Assembly (NCBI GenBank): GCA_950022655.1
Contig: OX465580.1
Span: 93,142,797-93,206,796 of the forward strand
Length of the DNA stretch: 64,000 bases
Direction: 5' to 3'
Source of the DNA: Alentia gelatinosa
Lineage: Eukaryota > Annelida > Polychaeta > Phyllodocida > Polynoidae
Shown piece by piece: positions 50,721 to 63,267 of the stretch (position 1 is the stretch's first letter; each line of letters opens with the position of its first letter). Both the position numbers and the translations under genes were made by a program. The notes below the pieces were generated by a model. That model searched no databases, was not told where the DNA came from, and saw nothing but the letters and a program-made list of their open reading frames with translations.

Positions 50721-53700
50721 AACTGTTGCTCCTGAGCTGAAATAGGAGCTGCTCAGGAGCTACTCAGACTTTTGCTGGCAGAACAAACTGATGCACGATG
50801 GCTGCCTTTGCTGGAACTGAAAGCCTTCGTCCTAATGATACGTAAATGAGGTCTACATTGACGTTTGGTGTATGTCTTGTTATATTGACTTCAGTACACC
50901 TACGTTTATGTGTGCTTGTTCCCTGGAGAGACCGAACCCATTTATGGCTAACAGGCAGGCTTTGGGTACGCCAGAATTAGCGCAAGTGATTGAGTGGAAA
51001 AGACGTAGCATGACCAAATATCACGTGCATCTTGGATACTTCAAATGACACATGAAAAATGTTTCAATGCATTGATTGACAAATGCAAAATGTAGCAATG
51101 CGTATTAAGAACTAATTTCATTTTGTGGTTGCTTGTACTAATACGGCTGAACATTAAGAAGATTAAAAAATGATACTACTAAAAAGAGCATGCCAGTTGT
51201 GTACAAATGTCACTATTATTTTCCATTTCTATTTTTGAGTTTACAACATCAATATCCTGTATTTTATCTTGTTTAGTCCTTTTGCATTTTTGGTAATGAG
51301 ACGGATGTATTTATGAACCTACAGTTATGTAAATCACAAATGAGACAAATACATGGGCGCTGCTCTCTCACAAAAATATAATAAGTCAAAAACTTGTAAT
51401 CTGTACTCCAATTAAAAGGACAGCTGGAGAAATCAGAGAAGGGGGACGACAAAGCATATATGAGGATCTCTGTTTGCAGACCTCTGTTCTCTGACAGGGT
51501 TCCTCTGACTGAGACAAATGTCGTCTGCTTGTGGGGACTTTTCTTTGAAGGTGTGTGCTTTGTTACTGTGACTACAAAAAGAAGCGGGGATGGGTTTGGG
51601 GGGCAATGTCTCCTGATGCCAAACCAATGCTTCTTTTTGTGGCTTCTGTGGGGGCGACCCGCAGAATGAAGTCACTCTTTTATTTCAAATGATGTTGGGT
51701 CCAGCTTGAAAGAAATTGAGGAGAATTAATTCCTTTCCATACAGATAGCAGGTCACAGGAATCAACAGCCAATTTCTGTGTTCTCACCTATTCAAACCTA
51801 GTCTTTCTTTAATAGTAGTTCCACGACAACCAGTTCTCTGTACAAGATATGAATTCATTCATGGGCGCACCGTGTTGTAATGAGGGTTGAGTTTAGTTCT
51901 GACTCGCGCCGCGTGTGGCGCTAGTGTTGCCCGCCCGGGACTCGCGCCGTGTGGAGTTCCTCCAGAACCCATGTGGACAGCCAGCGCGGCGGGAGGAGGG
52001 TGCTGGAGAGTGACTCTTATCGTGCTCCCCCGGGGGTGACGCCACACTCTCAGGTGTGTCAGTCAGCATACAGGTGAGGAAACTGCACTGTCAAAGCAAC
52101 GTAGCTTTTCATCCACACACAAGTGCTACAACCTTGAAAAGTGCATCTTTACATTACCTTCACTTCTACCTTTACCACAACAACAATCTGAGAGTCGTAC
52201 GTTACCCTTGTCCAATGTAGAGGCCCATGTGATCAAAGTGTTGTTATAGGAACTCAGCCAGCAGGAGTGACGGGACATCATATTGTGGACCCACAGTTTG
52301 TGCTGACCGCCGTGACTGGAGTGCTGTCCGGGCTCCAGCGCTGCTCCGGCCGTCACGGTGAGCCGTCGTCACGGTGGGCGCCGGGTGCTCGTCACTGCTC
52401 CCCGTGTCTGCCCAAAACATGACTGTTGACATGTGATACCAACCTGGGGACGTTATCCCATCTTAGGAATCTCCTATTACCAAATCATTCAAACCCTGAA
52501 GGGAGATCCCGAGTGACAACGTCCGAGGTATCCCTGGATATTCTGGATGATACTGTTGCAGTGCTGAGAAGTGTTGTACTGACACTCATGGTATCTCTGT
52601 TTACGGATGATGCGAGTGTAACAACAAGAAACCAGTACTGTTTATGAGCGCGTGGAGGAACCAGGAGGCACTGACCCACTGTGTGTCATCCAGGCCTTTG
52701 AACAATATCTGCCTCCCATATGGCTAACTGCACGACCATCTACACATGCTCAGAATACTGTATCTGAAACAGCCAGAATATGTTCTCATGGAATAACCTG
52801 GAATACATTTCATATACAACTGGATATATTAGAAGCCTGTAGCGGGTACTGTGTCCTAGTAAGATCTGCTTCTTTATAACCTGCATAAAACACAAACATC
52901 CCGTGGTATTTACATACCCTCATCCCTTGGAGGTGCAGGCCACCGGGATCTCATGTCTGGATTTGGATCTTACCCTCTCGCTACATTTGGATTACTTTGT
53001 TCTTGGCTGCTGTGACCCGACGACCATCAGACCCTCTCTGCCAACACGTGTATGGATTAAGGCATCTGCATGTATAGATTATCGTACGGTATGGATTATA
53101 GCAGACCGGCCAAGCGCCTCTCTCCATACAGTTAGGGTCTTAGATCTACTCTCAAGATTCTTTTACTAATTCTTTTATTTAGGGAAAAGGGGCGGAGAGG
53201 ATATGTGATATGTGCAAATACGGCATAAAGGGGATATGATTAAGAGGGTGAATTTGAAAAGCTGGCAACCACCGATAATAACTACTGTGTTAAATAATAG
53301 TCTAGATTTGCGTTGATCATCATGGGAGTAATTACGAGAAAAATGCTGATTTATCCTGTCCTTTCGAATCGATCCTTATAGCCCGACCAAACCCCAACCA
53401 GTCTATATTAATTCTTGGCCTGTACTTTCATTGATTCTTGATCTCAGTCCTCTCTAATTACACATTACTTGAAATGGTGAGTTATGTCGGCGCCGCCAGT
53501 TTGAAGTCGCAGTTCTTGCAGGGATCAGTCTTCACTGAGCTGTTCTGCATGCGTCAATCGATCTTGGTTTTGTCTTTCGGGTGTGTGAAGTTTGAGATTT
53601 AATGGAACGTGGACTTGGTTAATGAAGCTTATCAGGTTTTTCGCCAAATTATCAATTATTCCTAGTCGTTCTACTGGGATTACAGCGAGAGTAAGGTACG

Positions 53701-55296
53701 TTTACAGGAAACTGACCCGAATAACTCTAATACGTACTGTGTGAAACGAGCTAGATTAAGTTGGTTGGACTTCGAAATTCATTCTTTAAAGTAAGGAAAG
53801 AACCTAAAATAGAATCTCATGAATCATTGTAATTTTCATCCATCATCGTCTAAAATTGACACCCAGATAGTTTATCATCCATTTCATTTACGGTACATAT
53901 CGTGATCATAATTTTATCTAATGAAAAACGTCATATGGGAAGATAAATGAAATAACAATATTTCATGGCCTGTTGACCAGGATAAGTGATAATCAAAAGC
54001 AGATATCGTACTCATATTTGAGATTTTCCTCTTCAAAATATTAAAATATTTTAGCAAAAACAAAAATCTCTGCATTGCATATTGCCTGTAAACTAACATC
54101 ATCTCAGTAATTCGGTATCTAACATAACACAGAACACAGGCGCACGCCGATTATATTTCCCTCATAGTTGCTAGAATCAAACAGGATCTTGAAGCCTAGT
54201 TCAAAGCCAATAGTGGGGAAATACACAGTGGAAAGGTATACAAATCGGTAATACCTTTTCACGGTGTCCACCAGAACAATAACATCAGCTTCCTCATCAC
54301 TCTTTTAGATTCTTTGAATCAAAATTGATCTCTCCTTAAAGCAGTTCCCATTTGCGGCAAATTCTGAATCATGTTGACAAGTCCTATCACTAGTAGTCAA
54401 TCTTCTCTGAGTAGAAATGTTGTAGGGAAGGGTGTTTGGTTGTATCATTATGTACTGAATCGATGAAATGAATTTCGGGTATGTACATGTACATTCACTA
54501 TTTCTTGGTAACTTTTCCCTCTTCAATTACACTCAGAGATTATAAACATTTGTAATTTATAAAGTCTATCAATTGCTGACAAAGCAGTAAATTGTATAGA
54601 GATATCGATGAGCATTGTCTACGTATATATGATACGTAACTGTCTTAATATGATGGAAACATTGTTCAACTAAATTTATTTTGAACTTTCCTCGTCCTTT
54701 CCAATTCTGCTTTCTTGTAGAAATCTCTTACATTTGGGTCTGGTGTTTCAATGATTTATAAAGGTTTCATTTCATTTCCTATACGTTTTATTAGAGATGT
54801 CCTGATTTGCGTTAAATTCGGCGGACTTTTTATGAAAGTTTCGAAGGTTTGTTCTTTTTTACTTCTGTACTGATTCGGGCCCCACTATTTTCCTAGGAAC
54901 AAGTTCAATAAGATCTGAATTAACGCCTTTGCTTTATCAGACGTTCTAGTGCGATGTATTTGCGACGGTTTATATACGTCAGGCCAGACATACATTATGC
55001 AAAATGTTGAACTGCCCACTTCGTCTACATGAAGCAGCTCACTCAGTTGGACTGGGAGAGTGTTAACAAATATCAATTAAGTCTTCAGGTTAGAACCCTC
55101 GCAAGCACGTAGTTATTTCTAACCCTGATTTTACTATATAGCCATCTCCATTCACTATGAAGCACATTGCTAGGGTATGATCTATACACAGATCCCGCCC
55201 GCAAAACTCCAAACCCGGGGGTACTTTGCCTCTGGATCCTCAGATGGATCCCTGCATCGCTATCGAGTGATGAATCATCACGCCCGTGGGACGCTA
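50721..55296. other. Gene-free stretch
   Basis: CpG-rich spots at about 51900-52050 and 52290-52410. No exon, RNA gene or transposon could be supported. Confidence 0.5.
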
Positions 55297-55311
55297 CCAC
55301 GAGGGGGCGCT
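55297..55311 (+). promoter_or_regulatory. CTCF-like site
   Basis: CCACGAGGGGGCGCT is a near-exact match to the vertebrate/bilaterian CTCF core CCASYAGRKGGCRS (one position off at S/Y). It sits in a CpG-rich patch and runs directly into a 10-bp tandem repeat. CTCF is conserved across most bilaterians. Binding and insulator function are inferred. Confidence 0.5.
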
Positions 55312-55351
55312 GCGAGATGCCGCGAGATGCTGCGAGATTCCGCGAGACGCC
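55312..55351 (+). repeat. 10-bp tandem repeat, 4 units
   Basis: GCGAGATGCC, GCGAGATGCT, GCGAGATTCC, GCGAGACGCC, directly after the CTCF-like core. Confidence 0.85.
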
Positions 55352-57340
55352 GTCGGCCATTTGCCCTGATTTCTCCAGGGAGGCTGCTGATCTTCGTCAT
55401 ACCAGTTAAAGATGGCCACTTTCCAGACAAACGATATGCCATGTTATCATGTAGTTGGTAGCTTACCCCAGCCTCCCGGCGTCCCTCGAGTGACACTGCC
55501 TGGCGTCCTGAAGCACCGTCATACTCCGTTTGCCTTTTGTGGGCAGTCCCATATGCTCCCATAACGTTATGCGACAGCACTGGTCAAGTGGCATCACCTG
55601 TTGGAGTGTGACACCGTTCCCCTGATTCGTCATAAGTTATTATGACATTTTAACCAAACTACGAGTTGGTCAGACGTAGAATGATAATAGTTGTCATTTC
55701 CAAAATGGTGACTTATGCTGCGTGACGGCGACGATTATTAGTCAATTTGTAGGTTACCAGCATCTTCCCCTTTCTTGGGTAATGATTTGTTATTTTAATT
55801 TTAATTATTTTGTGTGATAAATTACATCACGTCATAAGTTAAAGCGGTGTCACTGGCTCTACCAGATTGGCAGCGTGGTGCCTGGAATATTTCAATCACG
55901 GTATACTCTGCAGCGCGGATTTAGGTCCTATCTATCTTCGCCATGCACCTCCCTTATAACACCCTCTCTCTTCTCAGGCAGGTTCCCGGCGTTGCTTACC
56001 CCGCCAGACCCCCAATCGCTTCGGCCCCAGACCTCCGTCCCTGATTGGCTGTGACCGAGTGTGCCCCGGCTATTTGCTAAAATCCAGGCTGGGCTTCAGT
56101 CAGCTGTGTGGTCCTATTGGAGAAGGGCGTGGTGGATAATCTCATTGCCGCTCCTGCAGGGCTTGTGTTGGGTCTGTTTGGGACCGCTGGCCCGTGGGAG
56201 GGGTGCAGTGTTAGAGCTGGATGGTATGTCCTACCAGTTGTTGCTACCTCGCACAGATGTTGCAGTGTGTGGGATAGGATGAATTGTTTAGTCGAAGTCT
56301 GGTTGACACCGCTCATGGTATTTAACGCAATTGCTTTTTATTTCAAATCGGGAATTCAACCTAGCATGTGACTTTGGATATAGTTAGAGATATACATGTA
56401 TATTCATACAAATATTTCCAAGGAATGTCACAGGTATCCTTCTGTTGTGAATTATGCTAAGCCCTGGGAGGCCGAGTGAAATTGCGCTTTGCAACCCTTT
56501 GAGCGGCATAATACACAACAGCAAAATAATGTACAAAATAGAATATATTCACTGCATTACGTCAGGATTGGTTGAATCGAATTACTTGCGGCCATTTTCA
56601 TGATTTAATGGCCAGGGGTAGTCTCAGATCCTGGCTGCTGATTGGCTAATATTTCGTGACGTCACGATCCTATAGTGTACCATGTATACATAGACACACG
56701 CACCAATAACACCCCATGCACAGCCTACGGGCGTGCTATGTCTAAAGAAAACTTGCGGCACAGCGCTCAGCAGAAATATTACAGGTCCTGTTTTAATTGA
56801 AGCCATTAATTCAAACGAATCAACATTTATCTCACGTTGAAGATAACCCTTGTTGTGACATAGTGTTAAATCATCATTACTCATTCCCTTTTCCTCTCCT
56901 GTTATTACTGCCCTGCCTTGAATGTTTAGTGGGCATTAGTCTGAGTGTGAGGACTGTGTTAAGACCGGTGCTTCAGCGTAACATATATAGAAATTAAAAT
57001 CCATCTAATTATTTTGTATGAAGTACTTCTGGATTAGATTTAAGAGACCTCACATTAGTTTTCATCTAGATTGATCCACTATTGATAAGGAGACACTATA
57101 AATCATACTAAAGAAAATAGCGCTGAAATCTTAAACCATATACCGAATTTTGCATTCCTGATCGAACCATCTTGAGACCAAAGTTAGTTATTTTTCAGCG
57201 CCAACCGTTGTATGGTGGTCGTAAGTGGTAGTGCCAGGCACTGTAATATATGTACCCTATTATTAAAACAGCCTCCAAATGTTAGGCATGTAAAATATTA
57301 AACCTGTCACACAGGGTGGATATGAATTACTGCATATGAG
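55352..57340. other. Gene-free stretch with one CRE
   Basis: Perfect TGACGTCA at 56657-56664 inside CGTGACGTCACG. No gene supported. Confidence 0.5.
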
Positions 57341-57493
57341 CCATCCATAAAGTACATACGCACAGAGGGGGTGGGGGTGTTAACAAATTTTGAAATCTTG
57401 CGTTTGCTCCTTCTAGGTTCTATGGCGTACAAGATGGGGAGGAAGTAGGGTGTTCAAAATTTCGGAAATTTTGCGTACGTACATTATGGATGG
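57341..57493. mobile_element. MITE with 22-bp terminal inverted repeats, copy 1
   Basis: CCATCCATAAAGTACATACG at 57341 pairs with the inverted right end, finishing at 57493 (22 bp, 20 matches). The inside is two tandem halves, each with a G-rich run, then 'GGGTGTT.A..AAATTTT', then 'TTGCGT'. Length is 153 bp with no coding capacity. The related copy at 33981-34137 has the same dimeric plan. I cannot assign a superfamily or target-site duplication with confidence. Confidence 0.75.
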
Positions 57494-60027
57494 TCACATA
57501 TTATGATCGAACCGAATTCAATTATAATAACAAAGATAGATATCGAACTAAAAAATCTTTAAAAGAAAAAATCGTAAGCACCGTAAACTTATTCTATTTC
57601 TTTCCACATTGGACTAGCTAGACTCAAACTAGCCTTTTCAAGATCTAAAAGGAATTCTAATCACGCAGACCAGAGTAAAGATGGAGGGTATTAACTGGTT
57701 TTGTTGACTATAAAGGTTTAATATTATGGCAAGAATATCACACGTCAGAGCAGGTCTTTTTCTCTAATCATAACTTTCCCAACCACTGTCCAAGCTCCTA
57801 CCGAAATCACCAGCCTCTCTATCCATTTATACTCCCGCCCTATAAATCTCCAATCACGCAAAATACACAACCCTTTCCCCCTGAATTCCCATTGGCCCAA
57901 ACCCAATTCAAGTATCTGCACCTGACCCGAGAACTCGTCAGATTTACCACCTTAGGACCCCACCCATCTCCAACCACCCCACCTCCTTCAAATACCAAAC
58001 GTAACCGGGCACCCACTATTAGTATATGTTCGTTAGAGGTCCCTGATTCCAGACTTTGGCTTGGGGACTTTCTAATCTAACCTATAACTAGAACATTGTA
58101 AGAGGGTTCGGATAAGGTGGAGCGTGACCTTTAGAGGCACTTTCACGTGCCAAGGCTATTTCTATGTACTCTTGTTTGTTGATGTGGTTTGATCCTGAAT
58201 GTTGCAGAACGTGTTGGTTGTAGACGTCTTTGATTGTCCATGAGAATACTATTGGAGACAGCTTGATAGTTCGTGCGTGTTTATAAGTGATAATTCAATA
58301 AGTGATACTGGGAGACAGTATAAAGAAGGGTAACTGATAACACAAAATGTTTTATTTTAAATCATATAAATACGTATGTACTTAAAAATCTTCCTTGAAG
58401 GTCATCCGCAATAGAGACGTGATGCTTTATAGGAACACCCGTTATGTAAATACATCCTGTCTGGTACATAGCTAGACACAGAGAGACGCCAGCACCCCCT
58501 TCCTCACAGCCTGGGAGATACAGCCACTGAGAATTGTTCAGTGGAAGAGCACGGACACCAAACACAAAGCCACTTCAGGCCCCTGCCAACCTGTTCTTTC
58601 CCGCCGCTCTCTCCTGTTAAGGGAAGTGCCATCTTTGTTGTAGCGTGGAAATGTTCATGTGTGCACACCAGACTCCTATAGCTAATGGATAAGTGCAGTT
58701 GGATTATCTTCGCCTCTCCTAAGAGATATTTCCTCGTAGATATAATCCTAAATAAAGCTCCCTGTGACCAGCCTGTCTTCGGCACCTTATGGATCATTGA
58801 CTTTGTTACCCCTGATTATTTAAATTCAGCAAATCCTTTCGCCCCTTACTATACCATCTGCGTCTCGGATGAAAAAAATCATGTAGAGTCTTTAACCATG
58901 GCGTCACGAGTCTTTTATTTTCCTCTTTTTTCTTTTTTAACAAAATTAGTTCTGCTCTAGGCAGATTTTCCTTATATTATATACTATAGATATGCGTAGA
59001 ATTAATGCAGTAACAGCTGGAAATTAGCAGAAAGTGAGTCAAACCTCTATGATATTCGGGTTTGAAACCATGAACATCACATGATATACCATGTTATGTA
59101 TCCGTCGCATGGTAGTCCCAATCCCAGGTCAATTGCTTTACTGTGGGCAACGAGGTAAGCCCGGTTGTCTTTGGTATCTCTGTTTGGCTTCCATTACCTT
59201 GCGACGGTCGAATTGCAATAAGTTGCAGTAGTGTGGCTGTGCCTTTATGATCAGAGCGTACTATTCATACACAGTGTCCATGCACCGATCAGCCCTGACC
59301 TCAGGTTGGGTCACCCTTAGTCGATGTGGTATGTCTGGCCTCGTCTGCCCCTAAAACTGCACCTACAAACCTGGCCGCCGGAGCTCCCCTTCCCTCCAGC
59401 CGCCGCAAGACTACCCCTATAACACCTAGCACCCCAACTCTACCTCACACTTTTCCTGTGGGAACGCCTTCATGGGGAGCGTGGGAACATAGACTGTGGG
59501 TGTAGCAGGTGGGGAAGGGTGTTGGTGGTTGGGGTCTGAATGTAGTGCTGATGGTGGGGAGAGTTAACGCTGAATACGGGTAGGGGAAGTAGATCTAATT
59601 GATCTGTGGGTATGTTCTCAGTGCCCTTTGCTAAGCAACGCCGACCACCCCTTTTCCAGACAGAAACCGAGAAAAACAAACAGAGTGCAGGACGTAGGGC
59701 GGGTGGCCTGCAAGGTGTAAAGAAGACTGAATATGTAAATATGAGTGTGACAAAAACTAGGGACAGGTAGGAGATTTATAAGTGGAGGAGAATGCGGAAA
59801 CTGCATGCATAGTAATTAGACATGGTATGATGGAGTAGGGTTTGTTCCAGAAAATTGTGATAAGAATCAAGATGGTGGCATCTTTTAATGTCCAACAAAT
59901 GCTTTAGTGTTTGAAAGACTAGGATCTAATGCTTATACCAAAATTCACACATTGCTCATATATATATTATATATACGTACGTCTATTAGCAGTTAGGCCA
60001 GAAGAAATATATATGGGAGACTATTTC
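57494..60027. other. Gene-free stretch
   Basis: Strongly C-rich on the plus strand at about 57760-58060, and G/purine-rich at about 59460-59800. Both give long shadow frames. No gene supported. Confidence 0.5.
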
Positions 60028-61265
60028 TTTTTTTAAGTCTTTTATTTAGGCTGGTCAAATTCAGTTTTCGTATTCGGCCAGCTCCATGTTGAACAGTTTC
60101 CAAGGTAACGTTGCGTGCCCTGCAAGGTGTGGTATAACAAAAAACAATACAAATGTTTAAATTACAATGACAAAAGAATACATGACATGAGCAAATATTT
60201 GCAACGGTAGACGTAAGCTTCAGCGACCTGATGAAATGACCAATTCAGCCTGGTAATATCAGGAGTAACACCTGTGTTTGATAATTCTCTAGTTTTGTTT
60301 CGCCCATTTTCTACTGTGCTGAGTTTAGACACTTTTAAGTGTGTGTTCTAATGGGCACTCTATGGAATTGTAGCAGTCAGTCTCTTTTTAAGCTGCACTT
60401 TGAAATCCGTTTTGGAGTTCATATTTCGAATGTCTGCTGGAAGTTTGTTAGTAGCATAGTGATTTCACATAAGCCGAACATTGTGGCTGTTGTTTAAATA
60501 ACGGGTCTAAGGTGGATCTTGTATTTACATTACTAGTTTTCAACATTTCAACATTGTCTTTGTTCATTCTGGTAGGGGGTCCTAGCACTGCGGTGCAATA
60601 TAACTCTAGGCGTTCTTGGGTGGGATCTGAGGATTAAGGGGGGCGTCCACCAACCACGACAAGGCTACGACATGTGCCGTCATGAAAGTTCCTATCGGTG
60701 CCTTGTCGCAGCCTTGTCGTGAGAAGAGCAGTGTCGGGACAGCAGTGTCGGGGCGTGTCGTAGACGTTGCTGGTTGCCGTAAAAAAGGCGCCCATGGTTC
60801 CGACACACTATGACAGTGATATCTAGGAAACCACAGCACTCCACGACAAAGGTCTAGTCGTAGCAAAAATCGAACATGTTCGATATTGTCGTAGCCTTGT
60901 CAGAAGGCCCCCGACAGGCCCCCGACAAGCTTCATGTCGCAACCTGTCGTGGCCTTGTCGTAGCCTCTTGTCGGGAACTGGGGTCCACCAACCACGACAA
61001 GGCTACGACAAGGCTTCCAATCGTAGAGCTATTGTGGACCTTGTCGGAAAGCCATTGTCGTAGCCTTGTCGTGGTTGGGGGACGCCCCCCTTAATTCGTA
61101 GCACCTCATTTTGTAAACTTTGAAGTTTAGCTAGGCGAGCAGCATTTGTTTATGCAATGAAAATGTCCCCGTAATCTAACAGCGGTAAGATCATTGATTT
61201 GAAAATTGCCATGCATACTTCTGTAGTTAAATATTTTCATATCCTTTTGAAAATATAAATTTTAT
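60028..61265 (-). pseudogene. LINE reverse transcriptase 3' end, interrupted by a MITE
   Basis: The minus strand from about 61240 reads 'KYLTTEVCMAIF', then 'LPLLDYGDIFIA', a stop, then 'LAKLQSLQNEVLR'. These are typical of the C-terminal part of CR1/Jockey-type ORF2. The frame is cut at 61094 by a 453-bp MITE and resumes on its far side at 60637 as 'INPQIPPKNA' and further degraded frames. The last of these contains 'NKLPADIRNMNSKTDFKVQL'. The 3' UTR ends in an AATAAA-like signal (60047-60042) and a short poly-A (T run 60028-60034). Several stops show an old, dead copy. Confidence 0.85.
60638..61090. mobile_element. TTAA-target MITE with 35-bp TIRs, nested in a LINE
   Basis: A 453-bp element bounded by exact TTAA duplications (60634-60637 and 61091-61094). 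Terminal inverted repeats at 60638-60672 and 61056-61090 agree at 34 of 35 positions and begin GGGGGGCGTCC. A third TIR-like copy lies inside (about 60982-61016), so the right-hand 109 bp can fold back on themselves. The motif TGTCGTAGCCTTGTC and its complement recur many times, and a 16-bp palindrome (ATCGAACATGTTCGAT) sits at 60869-60884. It has no transposase. TTAA targets are used by piggyBac and Kolobok elements. The G-rich terminus is not the usual piggyBac CCC, so Kolobok-like is a fair guess. Confidence 0.9.
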
Positions 61266-63267
61266 GCAGAACATGTATAAGCCAAAGAAAGATCATGGAG
61301 GACAAAGACGCGGCATCGAGTGGGCAGAGAGGGGAAACTATCCCTTCTATCTGTAGAACCTGCTAATGGTGCCAACCATTAGCAGAACCTGGGCATCGGT
61401 ATGCGAGGCATCCTACGCTCACAGTTACCGCTGACCTTCCTACTCCTCTGTCCCCGTCCCCTGTAGCCTACTCACCACGACACAGTCTCGTGGAGTGAGC
61501 TATCGGTCTCTCAGCAGGTCGGGCTGTGCCTTATATTACAGTGTCACAACTGTGTGCGACTCGGCCACGTGTACAGGCTTCCTCTGCTCTGTGGGACTTG
61601 GGATATAACACCCTCGTGTTTGGTGGTCATATCAAACACCTGAATTTATACACACCTCCAGTCAATTCCACTGCTATTACCCAGTGGGGCGAGGATTGGC
61701 CAATTTACCAGATACCTGGTTCAAACAAATTACAGAGAAATATTTTATACCTTTAGACTTCGGGTACATATATGTAATAGGATTCGATATACATATCCTT
61801 GTAGGAAAAGCACAGGAACTACTAGAACTACTAGGTAGGATAAATGCTGACCATCGGTTGGCTGATGTTGGTAGATGGGTAACTTGACGTGGCATTCCCA
61901 CATTCCCTACTTTATTTTCATCAATTATACGGAGTTCATTACGATCTTTACTTAATTACAACCTATCAAAAGATACCAATACTTTGGTCGGTGGTGGACA
62001 GAATCCACCGCCAGAACTGGCCATCGCGAGATCACAAAGAATGTATTCACCAGCAGGATCGCCACATCAGAAAACCATGTAAGAAACGTACAAACTCCAT
62101 CATTGGCCTGGACTGGTAGCACAGCACAGTGCCATTCCATAGGGCAGGGCAGTCCCGTGGGGTCAGACCGAGAGTTGGGGGGTCTACCCTACAGAGAACA
62201 AACGGTCCTGGCTAGCGGAAAGGACGTCATATGAACGCAGGACGTGACTTCCTGCGTGTAACCAAACAACGTCATCTAGATGTAGGTAGCTATGCTTCCG
62301 GGTCAAGTACAAGTGAAGTATCCGTGGCTGAGTCCTTGGCCATTTGTTTGACACAGGATAGTGCTGCCTGATGCAGCTGGGAACGGTTGACAAAGCAGTG
62401 TATATTCATTGTATGCCACCGAGTGTGAAAATCCATTACAATGTCAAATCTCTACGTCCCCCTCGAGTGTCGTATAGCAGAGTGTTTTTCCGTATCATTC
62501 GGCAAAGTGAGTAAACCCATTCTGGCTGTTGCGCGGAGGGTATCGGTGGTTTATGGAACCGTGTGAGAAGAATGTGATTCACGCGGGCGACGACTACGGT
62601 CACCCATAAGGAGAACAGTCCTTCTTTCACAAATATGTTAGACTGTAACGATACCAACGATGAAATGCTTCTTCTCATTCACACCTGATAACAAATCGTG
62701 TGGTAGAACGTAGCATGAGAAGAATATTAATTAAAAGAATAGATCTAGTCATTGAAACACAGCTCGGGGTCATTCTCTTTCGTTTTCTTATGTGGCTTCT
62801 AATCCGAGCCTCAGAGAGTGCATACAGTAGTAATAAAGATTTTAGTTTCTATTGTTATTGAGCCGAATCTATTAATTGTATTCTCCACAAGCAATGTCAG
62901 AGTCAGAGGAAGGTCTTGTCCTTTTGGGGCACCATAGTATATTGTTTAGGCGTCGTCCGTTTCCACCGACTGGTTATTAGACTTCACAGATGCTTGTTAT
63001 CAGCATTGTATGGGACTGTAGGATGGGTCACTGTGGCTGTATGATATATCAAGATAGCGGGAAAGGAGAGTGGATAGGACAGAATGGCCTCTCGTTCTGC
63101 TATCGTCAATAATAGATAACATGTGTGTGGGTGACAATGTATACATGGAGGGTTTGATCCGCACAGTATCAGTGTCGGCAGCGTGTTAAATTTATCCGGC
63201 ATCCATTCCAAGATAGTACTTGTAATACCATATTCTACCCCCTAAACCATTGACTATTACTAAAAAT
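61266..63267. other. Gene-free stretch
   Basis: Frames of 60-80 codons occur on both strands (for example 61684-61887 plus) with no recognisable domain and no convincing splice context. Confidence 0.5.
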
